DNA from: Mesoflavibacter sp.
GTDB lineage: Bacteria; Pseudomonadota; Alphaproteobacteria; UBA8366; Aestuariispiraceae
Assembly: GCA_017792345.1 (NCBI GenBank)
Contig: CP051228.1
Location: 2,618,501-2,682,500 of the forward strand
DNA length: 64,000 nucleotides
Direction: 5' to 3'
Shown: piece after piece, positions 10,439 through 19,999 of the stretch
How the letters are laid out: the number at the start of each line of letters is the position of its first letter
Position numbering within the stretch: the stretch's first letter is position 1
Made by a program: the position numbers and the translations under genes
The notes under the pieces: model-generated
What the model was told of the DNA's origin: nothing
The model's database searches: none
What the model saw: the letters and a program-made list of their open reading frames with translations, nothing else

Positions 10439-10680
10439 GTTTCATAGTCCGGGAGTTTGAAGCTCGGATTTGGGAACGGTCTGTTGTCATGCAGGCGGGT
10501 AGCTTATGCAAGTTGCTAAGTCCACACAAAAATGGTGTGAAGAAGATAATTTACCATAGAAATATGTTGTTTTATTCGGGACCTCTGCTTTTTGCCCTAT
10601 ATCCCGGACTGGACGTGGTCCGGTGCAGGCGTTATCAGGGGGGCGGTTCTTCAATCAAAGCAGACGAAAGACCCGTTAGA
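10439..10680. promoter_or_regulatory. AT-rich divergent promoter region between cysD and a methyltransferase gene
   Basis: About 240 bases between two divergent genes, including a markedly AT-rich stretch at about 10500-10600 that contrasts with the GC-rich surroundings. A short inverted repeat CACAC (10523-10527) / GTGTG (10535-10539) is present. Promoters for both directions are expected here; I cannot assign exact boxes. Confidence 0.45.
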
Positions 10681-11589
10681 ATGGTTCCACGGCTCGCGAC
10701 ACGTCTACAGGCCGTCCGGAACCTGTCCTGGCCGGTTCTATTGGCCCGAACGCTGCGCCATGCCGGCGTGCGGAACGGGTGGCTGGATCGTCTGGATTTT
10801 CTGAATGCGCCGGACGCGACGCGTCCTCTTAAGGCCGTCGACATCCTGTTCGGGGCGATGCGATCGGCTGGGCTGGACCCGCAGCGCATCGTGGAAAGGC
10901 TGCCGGCGGCGACGGTCCTGGAGATCGGATGCGGGCGCTATATCGGGTTCGCACCGTTGTCGGCCGTCGCCGGTGCGAAACTGTATATCGGCGCGGACCC
11001 CGGCTTGAAGCCGGAACTGTTTCAGAACCGCGCCGTTCTGGACCGGATCGTCGATCCGGCAATCGCGGCGGCTGCTGCCCTGATAGAACGGGGGCCGGTC
11101 GACCCGGCAGAGATGCTGGCCAAATGCCGACTGGAACGATGCGGTGTCGCCGAGGCCCTTCGTCCCGACGATGCGGTAGATGTCTGCGTTTCGGTTTCCT
11201 GCCTAGAGCATATCGGCGACCTTGAGGCTTCCATACGGCGCGTCGCGGCGGCATCCCGTCCGGGCACGGTCCATGCGCATCTGGTGAATTTCTCAAATCA
11301 CCTCAGTAAATCGGCGCCCTTTGCCCATCTCTATGAGACGGACCCCAGCAGCTTCGAGCGGGATTGGGGGGGGATCGTGAACGGGTTTCGTCATCCGGAC
11401 ATGGCGGAGATGTTTCGATCTGCCGGGCTGGATCTTCGGTTTGTACCGTTGGATCGAGTCGCGCCTGACCATATGCCGGCGGAGATCCATCCGTACTGGA
11501 CGGAGAGATACGAGGACGACGTTCTTGCGGTCCGGACCGGCCTGTTCTTTTCCGAAGGGCTGATCCGGTATCAAGGCGTCAAATCATAG
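10681..11589 (+). CDS. SAM-dependent methyltransferase
   Basis: A class I methyltransferase of 302 residues. The SAM-binding motif VLEIGCGRYIGF is near residues 75-86, followed by the acidic YIGADPG and the post-motif VSVSCLEHIGDLEASI typical of the Methyltransf_11/23 group. The frame is open upstream to 10489, but that extension is AT-rich, low-complexity and unlike the rest, so the ATG at 10681 is preferred; the ribosome site is weak. It is alone on the plus strand at the left edge of the glycan island, so a sugar or lipid acceptor is plausible but unproven. Confidence 0.8.
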   Translation: MVPRLATRLQAVRNLSWPVLLARTLRHAGVRNGWLDRLDFLNAPDATRPLKAVDILFGAMRSAGLDPQRIVERLPAATVLEIGCGRYIGFAPLSAVAGAKLYIGADPGLKPELFQNRAVLDRIVDPAIAAAAALIERGPVDPAEMLAKCRLERCGVAEALRPDDAVDVCVSVSCLEHIGDLEASIRRVAAASRPGTVHAHLVNFSNHLSKSAPFAHLYETDPSSFERDWGGIVNGFRHPDMAEMFRSAGLDLRFVPLDRVAPDHMPAEIHPYWTERYEDDVLAVRTGLFFSEGLIRYQGVKS

Positions 11590-11630
11590 CACGCCGAGTG
11601 TGCCGAAACGGCGGCGGACCAGACTCGCGA

Positions 11631-12653
11631 TCAGACCAGATAGCCCTTGTCCCGGCGCAGTTTTCCGGACTGGATCTGCTCGCGCCACCAGTCGACCGTC
11701 CGCGCCAGCCCCTCTTCCAGCCCGATTTCCGAAGACCATCCGCTGACTTGGCCAAGCCGGCGGGCATCGGCCAGCAGTTCGAAAACTTCGGATTTCGTGG
11801 GACGCTTGCGCGTCTCGTCCGTCGTCAGGGGTTTGTCGATGCCGACAATGCCCCGGATCAGATCGGCCGTTTCGCCGATCGTCACGCCCCGGCCGGATCC
11901 CGCATTATAGGCCGTGCCGAATTCAATCGCTTCGGGGGCTGCACAGGCGAGCTTCACGAAGGCGTCCGCCGTGTCTTCGACATAGTTGAAATCGCGGATC
12001 GGGGTCAGGTCGCCGATGCGGACCTCGTCGCAGGACGGATCGAGAAACTGACGGATCAGCGTCGGAATGACGGCACGTTCGCTTTGCCTTGGCCCAAAGG
12101 TATTGAAGGGGCGCAAGATAACCGCGGGCAGGCCGAACGACCGGAAATAGGCGTCGACCATATAGTCCGCACCGATCTTGCTGGCCGAATAGGGCGACTG
12201 TCCCTGAAGCGGGTGGGCTTCCGTGATCGGCGTGAATTGTGCGGTGCCATACACTTCGGATGTCGAGGTGTGGATCAGGCGGCCGACGCCGCCGGCCTTG
12301 CAAGCTTCCAGGACGTTCAGCGTGCCGCTGACATTCGTATCCACATAGGACGCCGGCGCGGCGTAGGAATAAGGAATAGCGATCAGGGCGGCGAGGTGAA
12401 AGACGACGTCCATGCCGTCGGCAATCGCTCTCACGAAATGCGGGTCCCGCACGTCGCCGGACACGATGGTCATGGCCGCAAGGCTGTCATCGTCGATCGT
12501 GTCGAGCCATCCGCGCGTTCCGAAGGAATTGTAAAGCGCCAGAGCGGTGACGGACGCGCCTTCCCGTACCAGCCGCTCGCAAAGATGCGACCCGATAAAG
12601 CCATCGGCGCCGGTAACGAGAACCTTCATTCCGCGTAACGATTTCATGTGCAT
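11631..12653 (-). CDS. legB: LegB-type NDP-GlcNAc 4,6-dehydratase
   Basis: Extended short-chain dehydrogenase, 340 residues. MKVLVTGADGFIGSHL gives the NAD-binding GxxGxxG, followed by the LegB-like YNSFGTRGWLDTI block, STSEVYG with catalytic Ser/Thr, and YSASKIGADY with the Tyr-x3-Lys pair. Campylobacter LegB converts GDP-GlcNAc to the 4-keto-6-deoxy sugar, the first committed step to legionaminic acid. The ATG at 12653 has AAGG 8 bases upstream. It is the last gene of the minus-strand block; its pathway partners (PtmE-, LegC-, LegG-, LegI- and LegF-like) lie 32-48 kb away in other operons. Confidence 0.88.
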   Translation of the reverse strand: MHMKSLRGMKVLVTGADGFIGSHLCERLVREGASVTALALYNSFGTRGWLDTIDDDSLAAMTIVSGDVRDPHFVRAIADGMDVVFHLAALIAIPYSYAAPASYVDTNVSGTLNVLEACKAGGVGRLIHTSTSEVYGTAQFTPITEAHPLQGQSPYSASKIGADYMVDAYFRSFGLPAVILRPFNTFGPRQSERAVIPTLIRQFLDPSCDEVRIGDLTPIRDFNYVEDTADAFVKLACAAPEAIEFGTAYNAGSGRGVTIGETADLIRGIVGIDKPLTTDETRKRPTKSEVFELLADARRLGQVSGWSSEIGLEEGLARTVDWWREQIQSGKLRRDKGYLV

Positions 12654-12683
12654 GGGATTGCCTTACATTTCTACCCGGGCCGG

Positions 12684-14504
12684 TCAGGCCGTGACCGTAT
12701 CCGAACGCACCGATCGCATCCAGAGTTCGAGATTGATCAATTTGAAGAGGTCTTCGACGCGGCCCGACTTGCCGCTGCGCACGGCGGCCAGGGTGGCGTC
12801 CAACCTTTTGCCGTCCGCCAGCTCCCGGATCTTCGCGCCCGGCTCTTCCAACAGGGTCAGAAAGCGTCCCAGGGCCGTGCCATCCTGAATCCACCGGTCA
12901 TAGGGCAGCAGCAGACCGACCTTGCGGCGATGCACGAGGTTGCGGCCGAGATGACGCTCCGCCAGGGACTTCAGGACAGGCTTGGTTACGCCGCCCGGCG
13001 CGCGCACGGCATGGGGCATCGCGTTCACGACCTTCAGTAGCGGCATATGAACGAAGGGCACCCGCGCTTCGACGGAACCGGCCATGCTCATCTTGTCCTG
13101 CCGGACCAACAACGATTCAAGATAAGCCGTTTGGTCGACGGCGAAGAGGCGGTCGCGAAACTCTGCGAACCGGGCCGAGGCCGCTTCGCGGGCGCCAGGC
13201 GCCGGGGGCAATATTTCAGGGAACAGCGCCCTTATGCCTTCGTAATCGCCATAGACCGAGCTGTAAGCCGCGTGATCCAAGCCCCGCAGACGCCGCGTGC
13301 TCTTGAACGGCCAGATGTCGGGCATGGGCAGAAATCCGGGATAGGCCCGATCGATCATTTCATGGCGGCGCAGTTTCGCACTGACTTGATAGCGAAGATA
13401 TCCGCCGAACATCTCGTCGGCCCCTTCGCCGGTCAGAACGACCTTGTGATCGCGCCCGATCTTGTCGCACAGGGCATGTAACGCCACGCATCCGCCATGG
13501 GGAACCGGTCCCTCCATGGAGGCAATCGCCTGCGGCAGTCTGTCCGCGAACCGGATCCCGTCCATCGGGTCTTCCAGATGGTCCAGGCCGAACCGGTCGA
13601 CCAGCGGCGCACGATACCGGCCTTCGTCGAACTGGCTGTCCGAAACCTGAACGGCATAGCTCGACAGGCGGGTGTCCGTCGATGAACAGGCCAGGGCGGT
13701 CAACAGGCTGGAATCGACACCGCCCGAAAGCTGCAGGGCATAGCCGACATCACTCATCAAATGTGCTTGCAGGGAGGCTTCGATCGCCTCGTGGGCCTGT
13801 TCCGCGGTCATCGTCCGCGGACCCGTCAGCGTGTCGAGCGGGTCGCAGAACCGCCGTTCCGTCGCTTCGCCTGTCTGCAGGTCGACACTTACCAGCGTGC
13901 CGCCGGGCATGCGTTCGATATTCTTGTAGTTCGATATCCGGCCGGCCGCCCAATGGAAGGTAAGCAGTTCCGGAAGGGCGGCGGGATCGATCTCTGCCGG
14001 CACCAATCGGGTCAGGGGACGGATTTCGCTGGCGACGGCCGTCAGCTTGCCCCGCCGCAACAGATAGAGCGGCTTTATGCCCAGCGGGTCCCGCGCGGCG
14101 AGAAACCGTCCTTTGCGACGGTCCAGAATCCCAATGGTGAACATCCCCTCCAGGCGTTCGAACACGCCTTCGCCCCAATGGGCATAGCCGCGCAGGATGA
14201 CCTCGGAATCGCCCTGGGTCCGGAACCGGATGCCGGCCTGCTCCAGTTCGGTGCGCAGGGCGCGGAAATTGTAGATCTCGCCATTGAAGACCATGGTCAC
14301 ATCGCGGTCCGGGTCGGTCATCGGCTGATCGGAGCCCGGAGTCGGATCCATGATCGACAGGCGCCGGAAGATCATTGCCGCGCCGACCTCGTCGACTTGC
14401 CCCCCGGAATCCGGACCGCGATGGAACAGATCACGGTCGATCTGCGCCAGCAGTGCCGTGGAGAAGGACCGGCCGGGTTCAATCAGGCAGGCGAAACCGC
14501 ACAT
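12684..14504 (-). CDS. asnB: Glutamine-hydrolysing asparagine synthase
   Basis: A 606-residue class II glutamine amidotransferase fused to a synthetase domain. Cys2 (MCGFACLIEP) is the glutaminase nucleophile; RRLSIMD, FNGEIYNF and GDSEVILRGY are glutaminase blocks. The PP-loop QLSGGVDSSLLTAL lies near residue 258, and LTGEGADEMFGGY and VEARVPFVH follow. AsnB paralogues occur often in polysaccharide clusters, where they may amidate uronic acids rather than aspartate. Here it sits between LegB and a glycosyltransferase, close to a diamino-uronic acid module. The acceptor cannot be decided from the sequence. Confidence 0.93.
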   Translation of the reverse strand: MCGFACLIEPGRSFSTALLAQIDRDLFHRGPDSGGQVDEVGAAMIFRRLSIMDPTPGSDQPMTDPDRDVTMVFNGEIYNFRALRTELEQAGIRFRTQGDSEVILRGYAHWGEGVFERLEGMFTIGILDRRKGRFLAARDPLGIKPLYLLRRGKLTAVASEIRPLTRLVPAEIDPAALPELLTFHWAAGRISNYKNIERMPGGTLVSVDLQTGEATERRFCDPLDTLTGPRTMTAEQAHEAIEASLQAHLMSDVGYALQLSGGVDSSLLTALACSSTDTRLSSYAVQVSDSQFDEGRYRAPLVDRFGLDHLEDPMDGIRFADRLPQAIASMEGPVPHGGCVALHALCDKIGRDHKVVLTGEGADEMFGGYLRYQVSAKLRRHEMIDRAYPGFLPMPDIWPFKSTRRLRGLDHAAYSSVYGDYEGIRALFPEILPPAPGAREAASARFAEFRDRLFAVDQTAYLESLLVRQDKMSMAGSVEARVPFVHMPLLKVVNAMPHAVRAPGGVTKPVLKSLAERHLGRNLVHRRKVGLLLPYDRWIQDGTALGRFLTLLEEPGAKIRELADGKRLDATLAAVRSGKSGRVEDLFKLINLELWMRSVRSDTVTA

Positions 14505-14510
14505 CTGGGT

Positions 14511-16790
14511 TCAGACTCCTTTGCGCCGGCGGGAGGCGACCGCCGTCTGGACAATTTCCACGAACGCCGCCTTGGCTCTATCCGCGACAAAGATGTCCGG
14601 AAGCAGGCTGGGCCGCAGTGCCCGGTCGGTAGAGGGGCTGACGGCCATCATGGCCTTTGGAAGATCGTCCGTGACGGTGACCGCGCCCGGTTCGGCCAGG
14701 GCAGCAATTTCACCGATGGCGCCGCTTTCGGGCGTGGCGATGACCGGGGTGCCAAGCGCCAGCGCTTCCAGGGCCGCGTTCGGCATGCCTTCCCAGCGGG
14801 ACGGCATAAGCAGCGCGTCCGCGCCAGCCACTATCGGCGCCGGGTTGCCGCAGAATCCTGAAAGATGGACGCGGGTGTCGAGACCCGCCTCCATAATCTG
14901 TTGCTGCAGCTTTTCCCTTTCAGGACCGTCGCCCAGAATTTCAAGGCGGTCCGCGCCGGGCATGGCCTTCATCCATTCTATCAGGCGGTCGAAGCCTTTC
15001 TGGCGGACTAGGCGGCCGACAGCGACAAAGCGGCGGCCTTCGCCTGGGGACCGCTCCGGCGTGCCCACCCGGCTGCGGATCCTGTCCCGATCCACCGGGT
15101 TGTAGAGAACCGCAAGGCGCGATTCGGGGATTGCGAAATCGGTTCGGAACTCTGCGGCCATTTGATTCGACGATGCGATGACCTTGTCCGCCCGCCGGAG
15201 TGCCCAGCGGTAAAGCGGCCGGTACCATCGGGGCCAATGTCCGCTCTTCAGACAGGCCGACGGCATATTTGCCTCCCGCACGATGACGGTCAGGGCCGGC
15301 ATCAACCGCGCGATGGCGAGCAGCCCGATATTCAGGTGGACCTGGCTGGTGAAGACGCTGTCGACATGGAACAGGGACAATACCCGCCAGAGCCGCCAGA
15401 AGGCATGACGCAGGCGTTCCGTCGCCAGGTCGTGGACAAATCCGATTCGGCTGAAATCGGCCTTCAGATCGCCCTTACTGCTCAGAACGAACAGGCGGGT
15501 CTGGTATTCGTCTGGCGGCAGACCGTCGACCAGCGTGGTCAGGACTCGTTCCGCGCCGCCGGCGGTAAAGGCCGGCATGATCGCGGCCAAACGGGTTCGC
15601 GCAGGGGAAGCCTCGTGCTTGGACGTCAGCACATCGTCCCAATACTGCGTCAACAGGCTGTAAACCAAATCCGGGTTGCAGGTTTCTTCGGCGCGGTCCC
15701 GCGCTGTCCGGCCCAATTGGCGGCATAGGGCGCGGTCGCGATCCAGTGTCATCAGGAAATCGGCGACCCCGGATGCGTCGAAGCGCGATTGCAGCAAACC
15801 GGTTCGGCCGGTCTCCACGAAATTGCTATAGGTGCCGACGGAAATCACGGGCAGACCCGCCGCCATGCCCTCCAGAATGTCCCGTCCCCACGGATTGTTC
15901 TCGCGCGTCGGCTTTATCAGGACATCGCCCATTCGCAGGACGCGTTCCGGATCAGGGACATGCCCCAGAAACTCGAAACAATCGCCGACACCACGTGCCT
16001 CGGCCATTTCCTGAAGGGTCTTCGCGCCCGGTGCCTTCTCCGCGATCTCCTTAGGCATGCGCCGGGGCAGGTCCATGTCTCCGGCAAGAACGAACCGGAA
16101 CCGATCCCGATCGCCCGCCGGCATCGCCTCCGCGATATCGATCAGACGATCCAGTCCTCTGGCGGGGGAATAGTTGGAAAGGCAAACGGCGCGGAGTGGT
16201 CCGTCGGGGGGGCGGGTATCCGGCTCAGATGGAAATCGAGGGACAGGATTGTAGATGACCCGGCCGGGCGTCGCGGCCCCCAGCAGGGATTCGAAATGGT
16301 CGCGCTCGTTCTCGGTAATGAAGACGAAAGCGTCACAGGCTGCGGCCGCGCGCTTCGTTTGCGCCACGGCGAAGGCCGTCGCGACCGGCAGGGTCCTGAT
16401 ATGCATGACGATCGGCAGATCGGGACGCTGTCTTTTCACCCAGACTGCCAGATCCGCCAGGGAGATATGGTTCAGGTGCAGCAGATCCGCGTTATCCAGT
16501 TTTTCCAGAAGCCGTTTCCGGAAACCCTTGGATCGGGACCATGATCTCAGCCTGAATTCGGCCCGCGTATAGGCGTTGGGCAGGACTCTTTCCAGGCTTG
16601 TCCAGCGCGGCATGTCCGGCTCGACGACGCAGGAAATTCCGGCGGCCTCGTACCCTTCGCGGATCCAATTGTCCTTCCGGCAAATGACCTCAATCCGGAT
16701 CCGGTCGCCTGTCCGCCGTGTCAGAGCATGGTACAAACTACGGGACGAGCCGCCATGGCCGCCTTCGATGTCGATACAAACGACCCGCAT
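14511..16790 (-). CDS. Two-domain fused glycosyltransferase (GT4-GT4)
   Basis: A 759-residue protein made of two GT-B (GT4-like) enzymes in tandem. The first (about 1-390) opens with CIDIEGGHGGSSRSLYHAL and has a C-terminal donor-site stretch ending EGMAAGLPVISV. The second (about 400-759) opens with IMPAFTAGGAERVLTTLV and has VGRLVRQKGFDRLI and PSRWEGMPNAALEALALGTPVIAT with the EX7E pattern. Each half looks complete, so one polypeptide may add two sugars. The start ATG at 16790 shares one base with the WbqC stop; an upstream extension exists but lies inside WbqC. Confidence 0.9.
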   Translation of the reverse strand: MRVVCIDIEGGHGGSSRSLYHALTRRTGDRIRIEVICRKDNWIREGYEAAGISCVVEPDMPRWTSLERVLPNAYTRAEFRLRSWSRSKGFRKRLLEKLDNADLLHLNHISLADLAVWVKRQRPDLPIVMHIRTLPVATAFAVAQTKRAAAACDAFVFITENERDHFESLLGAATPGRVIYNPVPRFPSEPDTRPPDGPLRAVCLSNYSPARGLDRLIDIAEAMPAGDRDRFRFVLAGDMDLPRRMPKEIAEKAPGAKTLQEMAEARGVGDCFEFLGHVPDPERVLRMGDVLIKPTRENNPWGRDILEGMAAGLPVISVGTYSNFVETGRTGLLQSRFDASGVADFLMTLDRDRALCRQLGRTARDRAEETCNPDLVYSLLTQYWDDVLTSKHEASPARTRLAAIMPAFTAGGAERVLTTLVDGLPPDEYQTRLFVLSSKGDLKADFSRIGFVHDLATERLRHAFWRLWRVLSLFHVDSVFTSQVHLNIGLLAIARLMPALTVIVREANMPSACLKSGHWPRWYRPLYRWALRRADKVIASSNQMAAEFRTDFAIPESRLAVLYNPVDRDRIRSRVGTPERSPGEGRRFVAVGRLVRQKGFDRLIEWMKAMPGADRLEILGDGPEREKLQQQIMEAGLDTRVHLSGFCGNPAPIVAGADALLMPSRWEGMPNAALEALALGTPVIATPESGAIGEIAALAEPGAVTVTDDLPKAMMAVSPSTDRALRPSLLPDIFVADRAKAAFVEIVQTAVASRRRKGV

Positions 16791-17488
16791 CACGAATCCG
16801 CATGATTCCGGATGTAACTGGCAGCGCCGTCCCACCCTGTGTGGAACAGGACATCCAGAATGCTGAGACCGGCTTCGAACGGAAGTCCCCCCTGATCATA
16901 GGGGGCAGGGGAGAATGCGGTCATTTCCAGGGCGATCCCCGAGACCTCAAACTTTTCAGGGGATTGATAATTGGCGCCGCCCTTGCCGGACAGGTAGATG
17001 TCGCCGCCAACCTCGCGAACGAGGTCGATCAGGCGGTCATCGGATCTCTTTTCCTCCTGATTGGGGGTGGATGAGGCCAACCGGTATTCCGGGCTCAATC
17101 CCAGCCTTTCAGAAAGGACCTGTATCAGCATCACATTGGCCGAACAGAGATTGTCGCTGGGTAGGTCGGCATAGACCTGCTCCAGAACCGGCCAGATTGC
17201 GGAGAAATGACTGGCTTTCCGGTAGTCGTTCCGAAGCCTGTCCAGATGCCGTGCGGGCCAGTCGGCCTGGCCCGGCACGACGGCATGTATGGCCGTACCC
17301 AGTTTCGGCTTGGCGGGTATCGTAAGCCATCCGGGAGCGCCATCGCCCCGAATTTTGACGCGGTTTACGAAACTGTTCTTTGGAAACTGGGCATCGTCCA
17401 GAAAGATGAAGACGTCGCAATGGGCCAGTTTGTGGAAATACCCGGCCCAGGGAACATAGTTCGGCTGATGTATGGCGACGCGCGTCAC
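16790..17488 (-). CDS. WbqC-family protein
   Basis: A 232-residue WbqC-like protein; the opening VAIHQPNYVPWAGYFHKLAHCDVFIFLDD is diagnostic. The family is common in O-antigen clusters and has no firmly established biochemical role, although an acyl- or amino-transfer function has been suggested for some members. The start is GTG at 17488, 3 bases after the aminotransferase stop, and the gene is coupled to the downstream double glycosyltransferase. Confidence 0.9.
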   Translation of the reverse strand: MTRVAIHQPNYVPWAGYFHKLAHCDVFIFLDDAQFPKNSFVNRVKIRGDGAPGWLTIPAKPKLGTAIHAVVPGQADWPARHLDRLRNDYRKASHFSAIWPVLEQVYADLPSDNLCSANVMLIQVLSERLGLSPEYRLASSTPNQEEKRSDDRLIDLVREVGGDIYLSGKGGANYQSPEKFEVSGIALEMTAFSPAPYDQGGLPFEAGLSILDVLFHTGWDGAASYIRNHADS

Positions 17489-17491
17489 GGA

Positions 17492-18610
17492 TTAAAGGCT
17501 CTCGACGACCGCATCCGCAATTCGATCGATTTCTTCCTCCGTCAGGAAGGGATGCATCGGAAGGCTCAGAACCTCGCCGCACAAGGTTTCGCTGACGGGC
17601 AGGGATCCCTCGCCGCCACCGAAGGCCCGGTAAGCCGTCTGCAGGTGCATCGGCATCGGATAATAGACAGCCGACGGGATGCCTTTTTCCTTCAATGCGG
17701 CCGCGACCGCGTCCCGCCGACCGGCGGGCAGACGCAACGTGTATTGGGCCCAGGCGCTCTGCTTTCCGTCGCGGCGTCCCGGCGTCTTGACCTGGTTGCC
17801 CAACCGGCGGTCATAGGCGGTGGCGACGGCTTCCCTGGCGTCGATCTCGCCGGCGAAATGCGGCAGCTTGGCCAGAAGAACGGCGGCCTGGATCGTATCC
17901 ATTCGAGCATTCAGGCCGACACGCTGAATGTCGTACTTTTCTGTTCCCTTGCCATGCGCACGGATGGATCGCATCACGTCCGCCATGTCCGCGTCATCTG
18001 TGAAGACCGCGCCGCCGTCGCCATAACAGCCGAGTGGTTTGGCGGGAAAGAAACTGGTCGCGGTCGCTTTTGCCAGGGTGCCGACTTTCTTGGCGCCGTC
18101 CGCCCCGCCCATGCTCTGGGCAGCATCGGCCCAGACGGTCAGGCCATGACTTTCGGCCAGGGCATGGATTGCGTCGTATTCGGCAGGCAGACCGAAAAGA
18201 TCCGTCGCCAGAATGCCTTTGGGTTTCAGTCGGCCCTCGGCCTTTACCGCTTCGATCCGGCGCTCCAGATCGGTCAGGTCCATATTGAAATCGTCACCGT
18301 CCACATCGACGAAAACCGGGGTTGCGCCGAGCAACAACGGCACTTCCGCAGTCGCGGTGAAGGTGAAGGACGGGACGAAGACGGCATCGCCGGGACCGAT
18401 CCCTTCCGCCATCATGATCATGACCAGGGCGTCGGTGCCGCTCGAACAGCTGATCACGTGCCGGGCTCCGGTGAAGGACGCCAGTTCGGCCTCCAGTTTG
18501 GCGATCTCCGGCCCCATGATGAAACGGCCATGGGCGAGGACCCCGGCGATTCCGGCGTCGATGTCGTCTTTGTATCGGGCGTATTGCGCGCCCAAGTCAA
18601 CGAACTGCAT
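17492..18610 (-). CDS. DegT/DnrJ-family sugar aminotransferase, WbpE-like
   Basis: PLP-dependent aminotransferase, 372 residues. MQFVDLGAQY, HVISCSSGTDAL, DAAQSMG and the PLP-lysine motif FFPAKPLGCYGDGGA (about residue 185) match WbpE/WlbC, which aminate UDP-3-keto-GlcNAcA at C3. The acetyltransferase and dehydrogenase needed alongside (WbpD- and WbpB-like) lie just upstream, which supports this role. The start overlaps the GT-C gene by 14 bases. The gene for the preceding 6-dehydrogenase (WbpA) is not in the window. Confidence 0.88.
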   Translation of the reverse strand: MQFVDLGAQYARYKDDIDAGIAGVLAHGRFIMGPEIAKLEAELASFTGARHVISCSSGTDALVMIMMAEGIGPGDAVFVPSFTFTATAEVPLLLGATPVFVDVDGDDFNMDLTDLERRIEAVKAEGRLKPKGILATDLFGLPAEYDAIHALAESHGLTVWADAAQSMGGADGAKKVGTLAKATATSFFPAKPLGCYGDGGAVFTDDADMADVMRSIRAHGKGTEKYDIQRVGLNARMDTIQAAVLLAKLPHFAGEIDAREAVATAYDRRLGNQVKTPGRRDGKQSAWAQYTLRLPAGRRDAVAAALKEKGIPSAVYYPMPMHLQTAYRAFGGGEGSLPVSETLCGEVLSLPMHPFLTEEEIDRIADAVVESL

Positions 18611-19982
18611 TCTGAAATCCCCTCAATCGGTGAAGGATGGTCGATAGGGCCGCGCCGATGAAAACGCATAGGGCGGGTTCCATCGGCAGGCGGTACTTTG
18701 GCGATACGATCGGGCCGGTCACGGCCAGCACCGCCGCACACCAGCCGAACAGCAAGAGCACGGCGAAGAGGTCGGTCCTGGCGGCCGGAACGCATCCGTA
18801 GGCGCAGAGGGCAAGCCAGGCGACGGTGGCCAGACCCATGGCCGCAACGATCGCGCCATAGGGTTGGTTCTGTGCGGCAGTCAGGAAGGTGAAGACTTTC
18901 CCGACGGCGCCGTTCCCCGGCGTCGCATAGAAGCTGTCATGCGGCAGGGCGCGTAGGATCGGATTGATCGCCAGGGCAGGGGTCGCAACATTCAGCGCCG
19001 AACCGAGGACCCAGGCCTTGAGCAGATTACCGACGCCGGTTTCGCGCAGCATCTCGGCCCCCAGGGATTCCATCGTGCGGGACTGGGCGAAGCCGTCGCC
19101 CGTCGCGTGGGAAATCTCCTGGAGCCGGGTTTGCGCCTCCCGTTCGGCTTCCTGCTGAGGCTGCATGCCAGAAAGGTCACGCGCCATCGGCACCACCCAG
19201 TACAACAGATGGACACCGCTTTGAAGCGAGAAGGAATAGTGGCCTGTGCTCTCAAAATTGCGCCAGGCAATCGGCTGAATGGCGGCGGCGGCGATCAACG
19301 CCGTCAGTGCCAGAGCACCCAGCCGCTCCCGTGCCTGGAACCCGAACCGGCAGAGGATGAGCACGGCCAGAAGGCCAATCAGGAAGACCGAGAGATGCAG
19401 CGAGACATAGCGGCTGAACACGGCGCCGGTGATACCCAACGACCCAAGAACCACACACTGCCAGAACGGAAACGCCCTTTCTTCCCCCCGAAGGATAAAC
19501 CGCATCGCCGCGTAGATCAGGATTGCATAGAAAAACAGGCACAGCGTGTCCGACAGCATCATGTTCGAGACGACGATCAGTGTCGGGTTCAACGCGGCGG
19601 CAAGACCGGCGGGCAGGGCATACCGGGGTGAAAGTAGGCCGGCCGTCAGGGCGATCACGACGCAGGTCGCGGCATCCAGCACATGCTGGATCAGGATGAC
19701 GCGCCAGGCCAGTGCCACATCCGTGACCCCGGTCCAGGCGAACAGCCAGCCGGCCAGCGGCATGATCTGGGGGTTGTAGATCCCGGTACCGTCGGCCGCG
19801 AAGCCGAACAGGCTGCCGGCCTCGGCATAGGCCCGGGCTTCGAGCAGAAACTGGGTTGAATCCTCTATGGCGAAGGCTTCGACACCACCCAGCCACGAGG
19901 ATAGGGCCATGGCGATGAGGCGAACGCCGAAAGCGACCCCTAAGATCAGAAGAATGGAGCGGCTGGCCAAATCAGGAAACAT
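18597..19982 (-). CDS. GT-C-type membrane glycosyltransferase (ArnT/PMT-like)
   Basis: A 461-residue polytopic membrane protein with roughly 10 hydrophobic segments. The first periplasmic loop, EAFAIEDSTQFLLEARAYAE, has acidic residues in the position of the catalytic Asp/Glu of GT39/GT83 enzymes, followed by GIYNPQIMPLAGWL. Such enzymes transfer sugars from polyprenyl-phosphate donors on the periplasmic side. It lies between the WbpD-like and WbpE-like genes and overlaps the latter. Family-level assignment only; substrate unknown. Confidence 0.72.
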   Translation of the reverse strand: MFPDLASRSILLILGVAFGVRLIAMALSSWLGGVEAFAIEDSTQFLLEARAYAEAGSLFGFAADGTGIYNPQIMPLAGWLFAWTGVTDVALAWRVILIQHVLDAATCVVIALTAGLLSPRYALPAGLAAALNPTLIVVSNMMLSDTLCLFFYAILIYAAMRFILRGEERAFPFWQCVVLGSLGITGAVFSRYVSLHLSVFLIGLLAVLILCRFGFQARERLGALALTALIAAAAIQPIAWRNFESTGHYSFSLQSGVHLLYWVVPMARDLSGMQPQQEAEREAQTRLQEISHATGDGFAQSRTMESLGAEMLRETGVGNLLKAWVLGSALNVATPALAINPILRALPHDSFYATPGNGAVGKVFTFLTAAQNQPYGAIVAAMGLATVAWLALCAYGCVPAARTDLFAVLLLFGWCAAVLAVTGPIVSPKYRLPMEPALCVFIGAALSTILHRLRGFQNAVR

Positions 19983-19999
19983 CCCCGGCAGGAAGCAAT

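Noticed and set aside
10489-10680. N-terminal extension of the methyltransferase
   Set aside because: The added residues are encoded by AT-rich, low-complexity sequence and do not fit the family; an internal ATG gives the expected start.
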